Positions 35,296-44,361 of a stretch of DNA of 64,000 nucleotides are shown piece after piece. Every line of letters starts with the position of its first letter. Position 1 is the first letter of the stretch. The notes under the pieces are model-generated. The model was not told the origin of the DNA. It did no database searches and worked only from the letters and a program-made list of their open reading frames with translations. This DNA is from an uncultured Bacilli bacterium (lineage in GTDB: Bacteria > Bacillota_I > Bacilli_A > RF39 > UBA660). The DNA is taken from contig CAKPNA010000004.1 in NCBI GenBank assembly GCA_934168275.1, positions 1 to 64,000 on the forward strand, read 5' to 3'. The translations under genes were made by a program, and so were the position numbers.

Positions 35296-36723
35296 CTATA
35301 TAAGCATTATAGCAAGTACTAAACAAATTACTATAAATAGATATAAGAATAATCTCCAAATATACTTTAACCAAGTAGTATATGGAACATCTAAATAAGT
35401 AAGTACTACTATTAATAGTAAACTAGTTGGACCTACTATATTGATTAAACCATAGAAACCTTGGAATAATACAGCTAGTACTGGGTACAAAGCCTCATCT
35501 TCAACTAAAGAAATAATTGAAGAGAATACTCCAACAGATGTATAGTATAAATCAACATGTAAAATACTACCAACTAAACTATATAATCCTGCAAGTCCAA
35601 TATTATAATCAGTCTTACTAATTAAAGTAGATAAGAATCCATGATTATAAGCACCTACTAGAACACTATAAGCTAGTACTACAACAAATGCAGAAGGTAG
35701 TAATTTTTTCATACCATTAATAAATGCATCTACATATTCATCAAACTTAATATGACTAATAAATTTAACTACTAGACTAAGAATTAGCATAATAATCATT
35801 GGCATCATATAATTACCTAAACTATTACTATTCCATTCACCTAAAGCAGTAAATGAACTAGAAATTAAATTATTAAAAATAGAAAAGTCTTTAGTACCTA
35901 AACCAACTAACCAAGTATGAAACTTAGTAAATACTTCTACATTAAATAATGTCTTCCATGGCATAACACCAATAACAGTATATACAAACAAGAATGCAAG
36001 TACTACTATTAAAGGCCAAGCTTTAACTTTCTTATAATCTCCTTTAACTTCATTTACAAGTAAACTATCACTATCAGTATTTAACTCATACTTAACTTTT
36101 TTATCTTTAACACTTTTAATATGTCTACTAACATAAAAGATAAGTAAAGCAACACCAAGTACTAGTAATAATAATTTAGGAAATACATTGGCAAAATTTT
36201 CTTCAATACCAACAAATTTCTCCATAGTAGTATTAGTTGTACCATAATAATTATTTGGATCTTTGAATGTAACAAATATACCACCTATAACTCCAATAAC
36301 TGAAGAAACTACTGTTGCACTAATTGCTACTAATTTATCATATCCAAGTAATAATATAATAGATACAACAAATGGAATAAACATAAATATTAACATATCC
36401 ATACCTGTTAAAGCACTAACTAAAGCAAATAAAATAATAACTAAATAGATAAATTTATTACCAAGTTTTTTAACTTTACTAACAATATTATCTAATAGTT
36501 TTTTATAACTACTTGATTTATTTAATACTCCATAGAATCCACCAACTACTAAGATGAATAAGAAAATGTCAAAAAAGAAATATAAAGATCTAATGCCATT
36601 TAAAAATAAATCACCAAATCCAATATAAGACTTAACATCATTTCTTCCAACAGCAATCCAACTAATGATTACTAATAGTACTAAAATCATACTAATTACT
36701 TTAAATAAACTGTGTTTTTTCAT
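35296..36723 (-). CDS. YfcC/DcuC-family membrane transporter
   Basis: 475 residues with about 12 membrane helices. It resembles the YfcC branch of the ion-transporter/anaerobic C4-dicarboxylate carrier superfamily: FILVVGGFYGVLNKSSSY and SALTGMDMLIF in the N-terminal half, and GPTSLLLIVVLTYLDVPYTTWLKY at the C-terminus. YfcC proteins are often labelled basic amino-acid carriers, but the substrate cannot be read from sequence. It is a single gene with its own terminator and GAGGAGG before the ATG. Confidence 0.8.
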   Translation of the reverse strand: MKKHSLFKVISMILVLLVIISWIAVGRNDVKSYIGFGDLFLNGIRSLYFFFDIFLFILVVGGFYGVLNKSSSYKKLLDNIVSKVKKLGNKFIYLVIILFALVSALTGMDMLIFMFIPFVVSIILLLGYDKLVAISATVVSSVIGVIGGIFVTFKDPNNYYGTTNTTMEKFVGIEENFANVFPKLLLLVLGVALLIFYVSRHIKSVKDKKVKYELNTDSDSLLVNEVKGDYKKVKAWPLIVVLAFLFVYTVIGVMPWKTLFNVEVFTKFHTWLVGLGTKDFSIFNNLISSSFTALGEWNSNSLGNYMMPMIIMLILSLVVKFISHIKFDEYVDAFINGMKKLLPSAFVVVLAYSVLVGAYNHGFLSTLISKTDYNIGLAGLYSLVGSILHVDLYYTSVGVFSSIISLVEDEALYPVLAVLFQGFYGLINIVGPTSLLLIVVLTYLDVPYTTWLKYIWRLFLYLFIVICLVLAIMLI

Positions 36724-36781
36724 ATTATCCTCCTCATCTTAATAATATCACAATATTTATATAATTTGCAATATATAATAT

Positions 36782-36811
36782 AAAAAAATAGCATATATTA
36801 CTATATACTAT
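36782..36811 (-). terminator. Terminator after lysS
   Basis: ATAGTATATA-GTAA-TATATGCTAT (10 bp, one wobble) followed by TTTTTTT on the minus strand. Confidence 0.75.
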
Positions 36812-36819
36812 CTCATTTT

Positions 36820-38283
36820 TTACTTATTTTTCATTTGTGGGAATAAAACTACATCTCTAATAGAAGGTTGATTAAATATTATCATCATTAATCTATCAAT
36901 ACCAAATCCAAGGCCACTAATTGGAGGCATACCTTGTTCCATAGCTCTTAAGAATCCTTCATCAAGATCCATAGTTTCATCATCACCTTGTGCTTTAGCC
37001 TTTAATTGATCCTCAAACGCTTTTCTTTGAACAACCGGATCAACTAACTCAGAATAAGCCTTACATAACTCTGTACCACATACTAATACTTGGAATACAT
37101 CAATCATACGCTTATCATTATCATTTCTTCTAGCAAGAGGAATCATAACTGCTGGATAATTATAAATAATAGTTGGTTCTACAATATTAGCTCTAACTAA
37201 CTTCTTATAGCAGAAATCAATTATTTGACTTAAAGACTTATAATCATTTAAATCTTCATAACTAAATAACCCTTTTTCAACTATCTTATCTTTTAATTCA
37301 CTAGGTTCTTCAATATCAAGAAAATCAAAACCAAATACCCTACGCATTTCTTCTACATAATTAATTCTAGTCCAATTTTCTTTACCAAAGTCAATAACAT
37401 TACCATTATATTCTATACAAGTAGTACCTACTAATTCCATAAGTAAACCTTTAATAAACTTTTGATAAAATTTAATATTATCTTCAAAGTTCCAATATGA
37501 AGCATACCATTCAACTTGTGTAAACTCTTGTAAATGTTCAGTATCCATACCTTCATTTCTAAAACATTTAGCTACTTCATATACTCTATCAAAGCCCCCT
37601 GCTATACATTGTTTTAAATATGTTTCTGGTGCAATTCTTAAATTACAATCCATATCTAAAGCATTATGATGAGTATAGAAAGGCTTAGCAGAAGCCCCAC
37701 ATACAGCATTTTGTAATATTGGTGTTTCAACCTCTAAGAAACCATTCTCACCAAGAAACTTGTGAATATAAGCATATAACTTACTTCTTCCTAAAAATAC
37801 TCTTCTCGCATCTTCATTAGTAATTAAATCAACATATCTCTCACGATATTTTAACTCAATATCAGTAAGTCCATGAAACTTCTCAGGAAGTGGTCTTAAA
37901 GCCTTACCTAAGAAAGCAAAACTATGTACCCTAAGTGTCTTTTCACCTGTCTGAGTAGTAAATATCTCTCCCTTAGCACCAATAAAATCACCGGTATCTA
38001 TTTGCTTCTTAAAGAATTGATAATTATCTTCTCCAACAGTATCTATCTTAAACTCAAGTTGCATGTCTCCTTCAATATCGCGAATTCTAACGAAACTAAG
38101 TTTACCCATCTTACGCATAAATACAATTCTACCTGCAATACTGACATCATTAGTGCCATCTTCTAAATTTCTAGCATCTTTTAATTTATGAGTAACCTCA
38201 TATCTATCTGGATACGGATTACAAAATTCCTTAATACTTTCTAACTTTTCTCTTCTAACTAATTCTTGTTCTGAATATTCCAT
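36820..38283 (-). CDS. lysS: Lysyl-tRNA synthetase, class II
   Basis: Charges tRNA-Lys, 487 residues. An N-terminal OB anticodon-binding domain (about 45-140) precedes the class II core. Motif 1 is near FLEVETPILQ, motif 2 is CFRNEGMDTEHLQEFTQVEWY and motif 3 is GLGFGIDRLMM. The start is the ATG at 38283, 9 nt from AGGAGA; an in-frame GTG three codons earlier touches the Shine-Dalgarno. It follows the RDD gene after one base. No T-box is visible upstream. Confidence 0.97.
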   Translation of the reverse strand: MEYSEQELVRREKLESIKEFCNPYPDRYEVTHKLKDARNLEDGTNDVSIAGRIVFMRKMGKLSFVRIRDIEGDMQLEFKIDTVGEDNYQFFKKQIDTGDFIGAKGEIFTTQTGEKTLRVHSFAFLGKALRPLPEKFHGLTDIELKYRERYVDLITNEDARRVFLGRSKLYAYIHKFLGENGFLEVETPILQNAVCGASAKPFYTHHNALDMDCNLRIAPETYLKQCIAGGFDRVYEVAKCFRNEGMDTEHLQEFTQVEWYASYWNFEDNIKFYQKFIKGLLMELVGTTCIEYNGNVIDFGKENWTRINYVEEMRRVFGFDFLDIEEPSELKDKIVEKGLFSYEDLNDYKSLSQIIDFCYKKLVRANIVEPTIIYNYPAVMIPLARRNDNDKRMIDVFQVLVCGTELCKAYSELVDPVVQRKAFEDQLKAKAQGDDETMDLDEGFLRAMEQGMPPISGLGFGIDRLMMIIFNQPSIRDVVLFPQMKNK

Positions 38284-38284
38284 T

Positions 38285-38869
38285 CTAAACACTCTCCTTT
38301 ACTACTTTTGTACATGCCATCATATCATGTAAACCTCTTTTATCTTTTCTATATAAAACAAACATAACAGTTATCATTACAAACATCAAGTCAAAACCAC
38401 CGACAAGCATATAACAATAAATAAAATTATTCTTACTAGTAAATAATAAAATTAATATAATTATATTAGATAATAAACTATATATAAACATATTTCTAAC
38501 TAACATTTGCCAAAACTTAGGTCTCTCCCCTGTCTTATTATCAACTACTTTAATATTCGTAAGTTTTTTAGCAATAGTCTGTCCTTTATTAAAATAAGCA
38601 AAAACTACAAAATATATAAAATTAAGTCCTACTGAAACAACTGTTGATAAGTAATTTTCTTTCTGATACTTATACATTAAATCTTGATACTCATTAATAA
38701 AAGTCTCAGTTCCAACCTCTCCATTAGTATATTTCTCAGTTAATGCTGTTATTTCTTTATTAATATCACTACCTTTACTAGGTATAAAAACACTTATAAC
38801 ACTACTAATAGCAAATATTAATAATACATCCAATAAATAACAACCTAATCTATCAAAAAAACTTGCCAT
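38285..38869 (-). CDS. RDD-family membrane protein
   Basis: 194 residues, four membrane helices. The N-terminal segment FFDRLGCYLLDVLLIFAI contains the R...D pair that defines the RDD family. A second half carries YFNKGQTIAKKLTNIKVVDNKTG, also typical. Function is unknown; some RDD proteins act in ion homeostasis. It is cotranscribed with lysS, one base apart. Confidence 0.85.
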   Translation of the reverse strand: MASFFDRLGCYLLDVLLIFAISSVISVFIPSKGSDINKEITALTEKYTNGEVGTETFINEYQDLMYKYQKENYLSTVVSVGLNFIYFVVFAYFNKGQTIAKKLTNIKVVDNKTGERPKFWQMLVRNMFIYSLLSNIIILILLFTSKNNFIYCYMLVGGFDLMFVMITVMFVLYRKDKRGLHDMMACTKVVKESV

Positions 38870-38932
38870 ATCTATTCCTTCTTTCCAATTAATATTCTAC
38901 CACAAAAAAATCATAACACCTACAATTATTTA

Positions 38933-39922
38933 TTAAATGCCTTTATTATCTAATATATTTTGATATCTATCAAGTAAATCCATTATTCCTTTAGCATCAC
39001 TTATTGTAAATAATTCTTTCTTAATCTCTGTAGACTTAGGTAATCCTTTTATATACCAAGAGATATGACTTCTCATCTCTAATACACTGATTTTTTCACT
39101 TTTAAGTTCTAATAAATAGTTTAAATGTTTACGACACATATCTATTATTTCTTTATAACTTGGTTTATCTAAAATAATACCTGTATCAAAATAAGTAACT
39201 AATTGTTTAATAAGCCAAGGATTACCTAAAGCTCCTCTACCAATCATAATAGCATCAACACCTGTATATTCAAACATCTTAACAGCGCTCTCAATACTAT
39301 TAACATCACCATTACCTATAACCGGTATAGAAACACTTTCTTTTACTTTCTTAATTATATCTAAGTCAACTTTACCACTATAACCCTGACTTCTAGTACG
39401 TCCATGAACACATATCGCTTTAGCCCCAGCTTCTTCACATATTTTAGCTACTTCAACTGCATTTATACTATTACTATCCCAACCACTACGTATCTTAACC
39501 GTAACCGGTATAGGAACAGCTTTCACAACTGCACTAACTATTTCTCTAATCTTTGCCGGATTCTTTAAAAGCGCACTTCCCGCTTGAGCCCTAACAGCAA
39601 CTTTAGGCACCGGACATCCCATATTAATATCAATAATATCCGGTTTCATTATCTCATAAACCATTTTAGCAGCTTCAACAAAAGTATCAACATCACTACC
39701 AAATATTTGCTGAGCAATAGGTCTTTCATAATCTGAAACATAAAGCATATCCTTAGTCTTCTTACTATTATAAACAAGTCCTTTATCACTTACCATTTCA
39801 GCATATACAAGTCCACAACCCATCTCTTTAATAATTCTCCTAAAAGCCGAATTACACACTCCTGCCATTGGTGCTAAAACAATATTATTTTTTATTTCTA
39901 CATTACCTATCTTCCATTCCAT
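38933..39922 (-). CDS. dus: tRNA-dihydrouridine synthase
   Basis: FMN-dependent reduction of uridines in the tRNA D-loop. 329 residues, TIM barrel: LAPMAGVCNSAFRRI at the start, catalytic Cys in DINMGCPVPKV (about 99-109), AGSALLKNP, and IGNGDVNS and MIGRGALGNPW for FMN-phosphate binding. It is most like DusB. AAGGTG lies 7 nt before the ATG. The start is 16 nt from the antisense-RNA promoter described below. Confidence 0.95.
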   Translation of the reverse strand: MEWKIGNVEIKNNIVLAPMAGVCNSAFRRIIKEMGCGLVYAEMVSDKGLVYNSKKTKDMLYVSDYERPIAQQIFGSDVDTFVEAAKMVYEIMKPDIIDINMGCPVPKVAVRAQAGSALLKNPAKIREIVSAVVKAVPIPVTVKIRSGWDSNSINAVEVAKICEEAGAKAICVHGRTRSQGYSGKVDLDIIKKVKESVSIPVIGNGDVNSIESAVKMFEYTGVDAIMIGRGALGNPWLIKQLVTYFDTGIILDKPSYKEIIDMCRKHLNYLLELKSEKISVLEMRSHISWYIKGLPKSTEIKKELFTISDAKGIMDLLDRYQNILDNKGI

Positions 39923-39937
39923 ATAATCACCTTAAAC

Positions 39938-39966
39938 TTGCAATATTATTATTTTTATGCTACAAT
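39938..39966 (+). promoter_or_regulatory. Extended -10 promoter of the proposed antisense RNA
   Basis: Plus strand: TTGCAA (39938-39943), 17-bp spacer, TACAAT (39961-39966), with TGC directly before the -10 (extended -10). No plus-strand gene follows, only the terminator at 40050-40088. Confidence 0.65.
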
Positions 39967-39977
39967 GTATTTGTCAA
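39948..39977 (-). promoter_or_regulatory. Likely dus promoter
   Basis: TTGACA (39972-39977), 18 bp, AATAAT (39948-39953) on the minus strand. It overlaps the opposite-facing antisense promoter. Confidence 0.5.
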
Positions 39978-40088
39978 AGCAATTTGCATAAAATAATAAG
40001 GGAACATTCAGTTTCACACGTTGAATGTCTACCCAATTAAAAGTGTTTAGACATTTAATCTATCAAAAAGATTAAGTGTCATTTTTTT
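39973..40088 (+). ncRNA. Proposed antisense antitoxin RNA
   Basis: Predicted plus-strand RNA of about 115 nt between the extended -10 promoter (39938-39966) and a strong intrinsic terminator (40050-40088). It contains no credible ORF. It is complementary to the 3' half of the convergent minus-strand mRNA: the last three codons of the 26-residue peptide, the 3' hairpin and the whole 3' arm (40000-40034) of the long end-to-end stem. RatA and SR4 of Bacillus have the same 3'-overlapping geometry. Its existence is inferred from promoter and terminator only. Confidence 0.55.
40050..40088 (+). terminator. Intrinsic terminator of the antisense RNA
   Basis: GACATTTAATC pairs with GATTAAGTGTC (11 bp, one U-G), followed by ATTTTTTT. 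The T-run is on the plus-strand side only, and there is no plus-strand protein gene for it to serve. Confidence 0.8.
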
Positions 40089-40159
40089 ATTACAATTACT
40101 AACATAGTAAGGAGCAATAAAATGATAGGAACTTTTATAATAAAAATTCTCTTCTTCAT
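40079..40159 (-). CDS. 26-residue cationic-hydrophobic peptide (type I toxin-like)
   Basis: No family recognised. The peptide starts MKKRIFIIKVP, has a core of Ile, Leu and Val (about residues 10-24) and ends with two lysines: a single short membrane-spanning segment capped by positive charges, as in small membrane toxins. GGAGG stands 10 nt before the ATG but is paired with an upstream CCTCC in an 11-bp hairpin (ACCTCC/GGAGGT plus TTTCA/TGAAA, complement of 40169-40197). A promoter lies 70 nt upstream and the mRNA ends can pair. It ends in TGA. A longer frame in another phase over 40047-40262 has no ribosome-binding site and is rejected. Confidence 0.65.
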   Translation of the reverse strand: MKKRIFIIKVPIILLLLTMLVIVIKK

Positions 40160-40229
40160 TCTTATCAAACCTCCTTTCACTTATTGAAATAGGAGGTAGA
40201 CACTCAACAACTGAATTTCCCTTGAACAC

Positions 40230-40258
40230 ATTATACAATAAAATTATTCCCCAAACAA
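40230..40258 (-). promoter_or_regulatory. Promoter of the toxin-like mRNA
   Basis: TTGTTT (40253-40258), 17 bp, TATAAT (40230-40235) on the minus strand. The predicted start at about 40223 coincides with the first base of the 5' arm of the long stem. Confidence 0.7.
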
Positions 40259-40270
40259 GCAAATAAACTT

Positions 40271-40291
40271 AAAAAAGAATAGAATTATTCT
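40271..40291 (-). terminator. Terminator after rlmH
   Basis: AGAATA-ATTC-TATTCT followed by TTTTT on the minus strand. It insulates the walJ-rlmH operon from the toxin-like unit. Confidence 0.65.
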
Positions 40292-40309
40292 TCTATCCTT
40301 AACTTATTA

Positions 40310-40744
40310 TTATTTATGATATGATTCATTATTAAGTATCTTAAATGCACGATATATTTGTTCTAGTAAAATACCTCTAAATAACTGATGCGGAAATGTT
40401 AACTTTGAAAAAGACAAACGATAATTAGCTAGTTCTTTAATTTCTGGACTAACTCCATCCGAACCACCAATAATAAATGTTATATTAGAATTTATTAAAA
40501 ATGTTTTATCTATCTTTTCTGCAAACTCCCTTGAAGATAAATTATTACCATCAATATCCATAACAATATTATAGTCTTTAGTATTTATAACTCTAAGTAA
40601 TTCTTCTTTTTCTTTATTAATATTACTATCTGTTAATTCAATTATTTCTATTTTATGATACTTACTTATTCTTTTAGTATAATCGTCAATCATGTCTCGC
40701 AAATACTTCTCTTTAACCTTACCAACGCATATAATCTTAATCAT
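40310..40744 (-). CDS. rlmH: 23S rRNA pseudouridine-1915 methyltransferase
   Basis: SPOUT-fold methyltransferase, 144 residues. It has IICVGKVKEKYL at the start, IGGSDGVSPEI for SAM binding, and the C-terminal RGILLEQIYRAFKILNNESYHK signature. It overlaps walJ by 4 nt (ATGA) and has no separate Shine-Dalgarno, so it depends on coupling. Confidence 0.97.
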   Translation of the reverse strand: MIKIICVGKVKEKYLRDMIDDYTKRISKYHKIEIIELTDSNINKEKEELLRVINTKDYNIVMDIDGNNLSSREFAEKIDKTFLINSNITFIIGGSDGVSPEIKELANYRLSFSKLTFPHQLFRGILLEQIYRAFKILNNESYHK

Positions 40745-41511
40745 AATTCTATAAAATCTGTCTCCTTATTCTGTAATGCTTCAACTATTTTTATATCACT
40801 ATAATCTATCTTAGATTTGTCTAATCTCATAATTAAAGTATTATGAGCAAGACTAACTGTATTATTTTCTTCTGATAAATGGGCTAAAATAATATACTTA
40901 GTATTATCTCCAATAAAAGTTGCTAAATATTTAGCAGAATCATAATTAGATAAATGGCCCTTATCTGACAATATTCTCTGTCTTAACTCAAAAGGATATC
41001 GCCCATTAGTAAGCATTTCAACATCATGATTACTTTCAAATACATAGGCATTTCTATTTTTTAATAAATCAAAATATCTCTGATTAATATAACCTGTATC
41101 TGTAATATATACTACTGATTTATCTAGATTATTAACAACATAACCAAAAGAATCTTCAACATCATGTGATGTCCTAATAACATCTATATTAACATCACCT
41201 ATTACAAGTGAATCAATACTATCATCAATTACAAAATAATTACTAATAAAAGGTAAATAATTTAACATACTACTAGCTAAATAAACCTTAATATTATATT
41301 TCTTTAAGAATGTCTTTAAACCATTAGTATGATCAGTATGAATATGTGTCAACATAATAGCATCTATATCATTAGGATCTATACCTAACAAGTTTAATTT
41401 TTCTACAACATACTTACAACTATTACCCATATCGATAATTATTTTTGTACTATTTGTTTCTATATAAGTAGTATTACCTTTACTACCACTTGATAAAACC
41501 TCAAATCTCAT
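40741..41511 (-). CDS. walJ: WalJ/YycJ metallo-beta-lactamase-fold protein
   Basis: 256 residues. The N-terminal LSSGSKGNTTYIE is characteristic of YycJ. The metal-binding HIHTDH motif lies at about 56-61, with further His/Asp in TSHDVED, TDTGYI, and the LAHLSEENN segment. In Bacilli it is the last part of the walRK region and is implicated in coordinating cell division with replication. It overlaps both neighbours by 4 nt. Confidence 0.92.
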   Translation of the reverse strand: MRFEVLSSGSKGNTTYIETNSTKIIIDMGNSCKYVVEKLNLLGIDPNDIDAIMLTHIHTDHTNGLKTFLKKYNIKVYLASSMLNYLPFISNYFVIDDSIDSLVIGDVNIDVIRTSHDVEDSFGYVVNNLDKSVVYITDTGYINQRYFDLLKNRNAYVFESNHDVEMLTNGRYPFELRQRILSDKGHLSNYDSAKYLATFIGDNTKYIILAHLSEENNTVSLAHNTLIMRLDKSKIDYSDIKIVEALQNKETDFIEL

Positions 41512-43010
41512 CTGAATAAACTAAACGGATTTATATGATTACCATATCTTTTAACCTCAAAGTGTAAATGAACACCCGCTAATGGATTAGAAGCTGTTGG
41601 TAATGGATCAACCCAACCAGTATTACCTACTGTACCAATTTGTTGACCACGCTGTACCGTTAATCCCTCCTTAACATAAATATCTTTTAAGTGATTATAT
41701 TGAGTTGTATATCCCCCAATATTATGATCAATTACTATGTAATTACCATTACCATAATTACACATTTTAACACCCGGTACACAACCTGTATATATCTTTA
41801 TAACTGTTCCATTATTAGAAGCATATACCGGTGATCCATAACCTGTACCAGCAATATCAATAGCAGCATGGAAACTACCCCAACGATACTCATAATTAGT
41901 TGTAATAACATATGACGAACGAGTTGGCCAAGCCCAATAAGATAAATCAGCAACATTAGGTACATATTTTTCGCCCTTTACTAATATCTCACTAACTGAA
42001 GGCTTAACTTCCACACTATTCATAACAGTCGCATCCATCAAAAGGCCATTAATATACTGATACTTTTTAGTAACTAATTCTAAACCATTTTCTCCTTCAC
42101 GTTCTACATAATTATATCCTAAGAATAAATCTTCGTCATATTTAACTTCCGTTGTATATTTTTTTGCTTGTTCTTCAACGCTATGTACTTCTTCAACAAT
42201 ACTAAACATTGGATTAATTAACCCAACAGATACAACTTGTGATTCATAAAGTAAATTATTCTTACTAGTAAACATTGGATTAGCTATTAAAAACTCTTGA
42301 ACATTTAACTTATTAGCTTCTGCTACTGTCTCAATAGTATCTCCGGCTTTAACTACATATGTATCTTGTTCTGCTAAAGAAGAATATAATAAGTATTTCT
42401 CTAATTCATCTACATCAAAAAATATTTTATCATTAGTAGATATATAATCTTCACGATAAGTAACATCTTCTCTTATATATATATCCTCTATATTAGATCC
42501 TGTATATGATATCTTCTCTTGATTATCATCCATAAAAGCTTGATATTTCTCATCATCTACAAATACTTTTATTATCTCAATAACAGCTTCATCAAATAAT
42601 TTCTTATCTACAACATTAATCTGTTTAGTCTCAAACTCACTATTATCTTTATCACTAATAGTTATAACAACACCTTTAATAGTAAAACTCTTATTATTAA
42701 CTAACTTTCTATATATATCATCATAACTATCTACATTATTATCATAAGTAATTAATTTTTTAACTTCAACTCCCTTAGGAGTATATATAGTATCAACACC
42801 ATACTTTTCTTTTAACTTTTCTTCTTGGGTATTTATATAGTCCTCAAACTTAGTCTCTGAATCAACCATCCCTATTTTCTTACCATCAACATAAACAGCA
42901 TAGTAAGTATTAGGTTCTCTCTTAGTAGTACCCGGACCCCCAAATACGAAAATAAAAGCACTAATTATAATAACTACCAAAGTAGTTCCAATATTCCCCT
43001 TATTTTTCAT
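41508..43010 (-). CDS. LysM-M23 peptidoglycan endopeptidase
   Basis: 500 residues. An N-terminal membrane anchor or signal (about 8-25) is followed by a long domain. A LysM-like domain (YVVKAGDTIETVAEANKLNVQEFL) lies near the middle. The C-terminal M23 metallopeptidase has HAAID (first zinc ligands), NYIVIDH, and HLHFEVKRYG with catalytic and zinc His. It probably cleaves cross-bridges outside the membrane. The start is the ATG at 43010, just after GTGAG; the GTG at 43019 is inside that sequence. It overlaps dnaB. Confidence 0.9.
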   Translation of the reverse strand: MKNKGNIGTTLVVIIISAFIFVFGGPGTTKREPNTYYAVYVDGKKIGMVDSETKFEDYINTQEEKLKEKYGVDTIYTPKGVEVKKLITYDNNVDSYDDIYRKLVNNKSFTIKGVVITISDKDNSEFETKQINVVDKKLFDEAVIEIIKVFVDDEKYQAFMDDNQEKISYTGSNIEDIYIREDVTYREDYISTNDKIFFDVDELEKYLLYSSLAEQDTYVVKAGDTIETVAEANKLNVQEFLIANPMFTSKNNLLYESQVVSVGLINPMFSIVEEVHSVEEQAKKYTTEVKYDEDLFLGYNYVEREGENGLELVTKKYQYINGLLMDATVMNSVEVKPSVSEILVKGEKYVPNVADLSYWAWPTRSSYVITTNYEYRWGSFHAAIDIAGTGYGSPVYASNNGTVIKIYTGCVPGVKMCNYGNGNYIVIDHNIGGYTTQYNHLKDIYVKEGLTVQRGQQIGTVGNTGWVDPLPTASNPLAGVHLHFEVKRYGNHINPFSLFR

Positions 43011-44352
43011 TATTCTCACTATCCTTCTTCAAAGATAAGAAAGTAGAAGTCCTCTTCTTAAATAGCATATCTATAGTACCGGTTTGACCATTACGATGCT
43101 TTAGTATAATAAGTTGAATAGGTACCGGTAAACTATTATCAATAACTCCGGTACTATTATCTTGACTAGGTGCATGTAAAGCTGCAACAATATCGGCATC
43201 CTGCTCAATAGCACCTGACTCTCTTAAGTCACTAAGAACCGGTTTCTTATCTTCTCTTTTTTCTACATCACGCGATAATTGTGACAAAGCAATTACGGGT
43301 ACCTCTAATTCCAACGCCATAGTTTTTAACTTTCTAGATATCTCTGATACCTCTTGTTGTCTAGAACCGGAATATTTAGAAGATGAAGATATTAACTGCA
43401 AGTAATCGATTATTACTAGTCCTAAACCTTCTCCTTGAGTTGCTAATCTACGACATTTAGCCTGTATTTCACTAGCCGTTATAGCTGAACCATCGTGAAA
43501 ATATATATTAGTGTCAGCAAGTTGACTAATTGCTTCATTAATCTTACGATAATCATCCGTCTCTAAATTACCTTTTTGTAATTTCATCGCATCTATTTGT
43601 CCTAATGAACTAATCATTCTCATAATCAATTGTTCAGCCGGCATTTCTAATGAAAAGATAGCAATATTCTTTTTAGTACTTTTTGCCGCTGCTGTTGCCA
43701 CATTTAAAGCAAAAGCCGTTTTACCAACAGCTGGACGAGCCGCTAAAATAATAAGTTGTGTTGGCTGAAAACCAGTTGTAATTCTATCTAAATCAGTTAA
43801 ACCGGAAGTAAGTCCGGTAAGTTTTCCTTTATTCTTAACAATATTATCAATATTTTCACGAGCAGAATTTAATACTTCAGTAACTGTTCTAAACTCTGTT
43901 CCACGTCTTGTCTTAGATACATTTAAAATACTCTTCTCAGCATACTCAACAGCATCCTCTAAATTAGAACTAGGATCATTAGCCATCGATACAATACTAG
44001 TAGCAACCTCAATCATTTTTCTTAAAGTATACTTCTCTAATACTTTATCAATATAATAATCTATATTAGCTCCTGTTGCTACACTATCAACAAGTTCATT
44101 TAAGTATTCAACACCACCAGTTAAATTAACAATATTCTTTTCAACCATTAAACTAACAACTGTACTAATGTCTACCGGTTGATGTTTATTATAAAGTTCT
44201 GCAATACACTCAAATATTTTAGCATGACTATCCAAAAAGAATACCTCACTAGATAATTCTTCACAAGCTCTCTGTAAAGCATAACTAGACCAAAATATTG
44301 ATCCTAATAAACTTTTCTCTGCCTCTATATTATTAGGAAGCCCTGGATTCAT
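43000..44352 (-). CDS. dnaB: Replicative DNA helicase
   Basis: Hexameric fork helicase (DnaC in Bacillus naming), 450 residues. The N-terminal primase-interacting domain includes PNNIEAEKSLLGSI. The RecA-like domain has Walker A ARPAVGKTAFALN, Walker B VIIDYLQLI and the arginine finger region DLRESGAIEQDADIV. GGTGG precedes the ATG. It follows rplI as in Bacillus. Confidence 0.97.
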   Translation of the reverse strand: MNPGLPNNIEAEKSLLGSIFWSSYALQRACEELSSEVFFLDSHAKIFECIAELYNKHQPVDISTVVSLMVEKNIVNLTGGVEYLNELVDSVATGANIDYYIDKVLEKYTLRKMIEVATSIVSMANDPSSNLEDAVEYAEKSILNVSKTRRGTEFRTVTEVLNSARENIDNIVKNKGKLTGLTSGLTDLDRITTGFQPTQLIILAARPAVGKTAFALNVATAAAKSTKKNIAIFSLEMPAEQLIMRMISSLGQIDAMKLQKGNLETDDYRKINEAISQLADTNIYFHDGSAITASEIQAKCRRLATQGEGLGLVIIDYLQLISSSSKYSGSRQQEVSEISRKLKTMALELEVPVIALSQLSRDVEKREDKKPVLSDLRESGAIEQDADIVAALHAPSQDNSTGVIDNSLPVPIQLIILKHRNGQTGTIDMLFKKRTSTFLSLKKDSENNEK

Positions 44353-44361
44353 TTATACCAC

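Larger units (their letters stand above)
40000..40223 (-). repeat. End-to-end inverted repeat closing the toxin-like mRNA
   Basis: The arms at 40195-40223 and 40000-40034 pair in the minus-strand RNA in three blocks: AAGGGAA/TTCCCTT (7 bp), ATTCAGTT/AACTGAAT (8 bp) and GTTGAGTGTCTACC/GGTAGACATTCAAC (14 bp, one G-U). Bulges of 1 and 6 nt on the 3' side separate the blocks. About 160 nt lie between the arms. It could also be read as terminal inverted repeats of a miniature element. Confidence 0.8.

Noticed and set aside
40000..40223. Pure miniature inverted-repeat element
   Set aside because: No target-site duplication and no second copy in the window; promoters, the hidden Shine-Dalgarno and the terminator are better explained by a regulated RNA. 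It remains the main alternative.
40047..40262. 71-codon minus-strand open frame covering the toxin-like locus
   Set aside because: It starts before the promoter -10, has no Shine-Dalgarno and lies in a different frame from the well-placed 26-codon ORF; it is a by-product of the inverted repeat.
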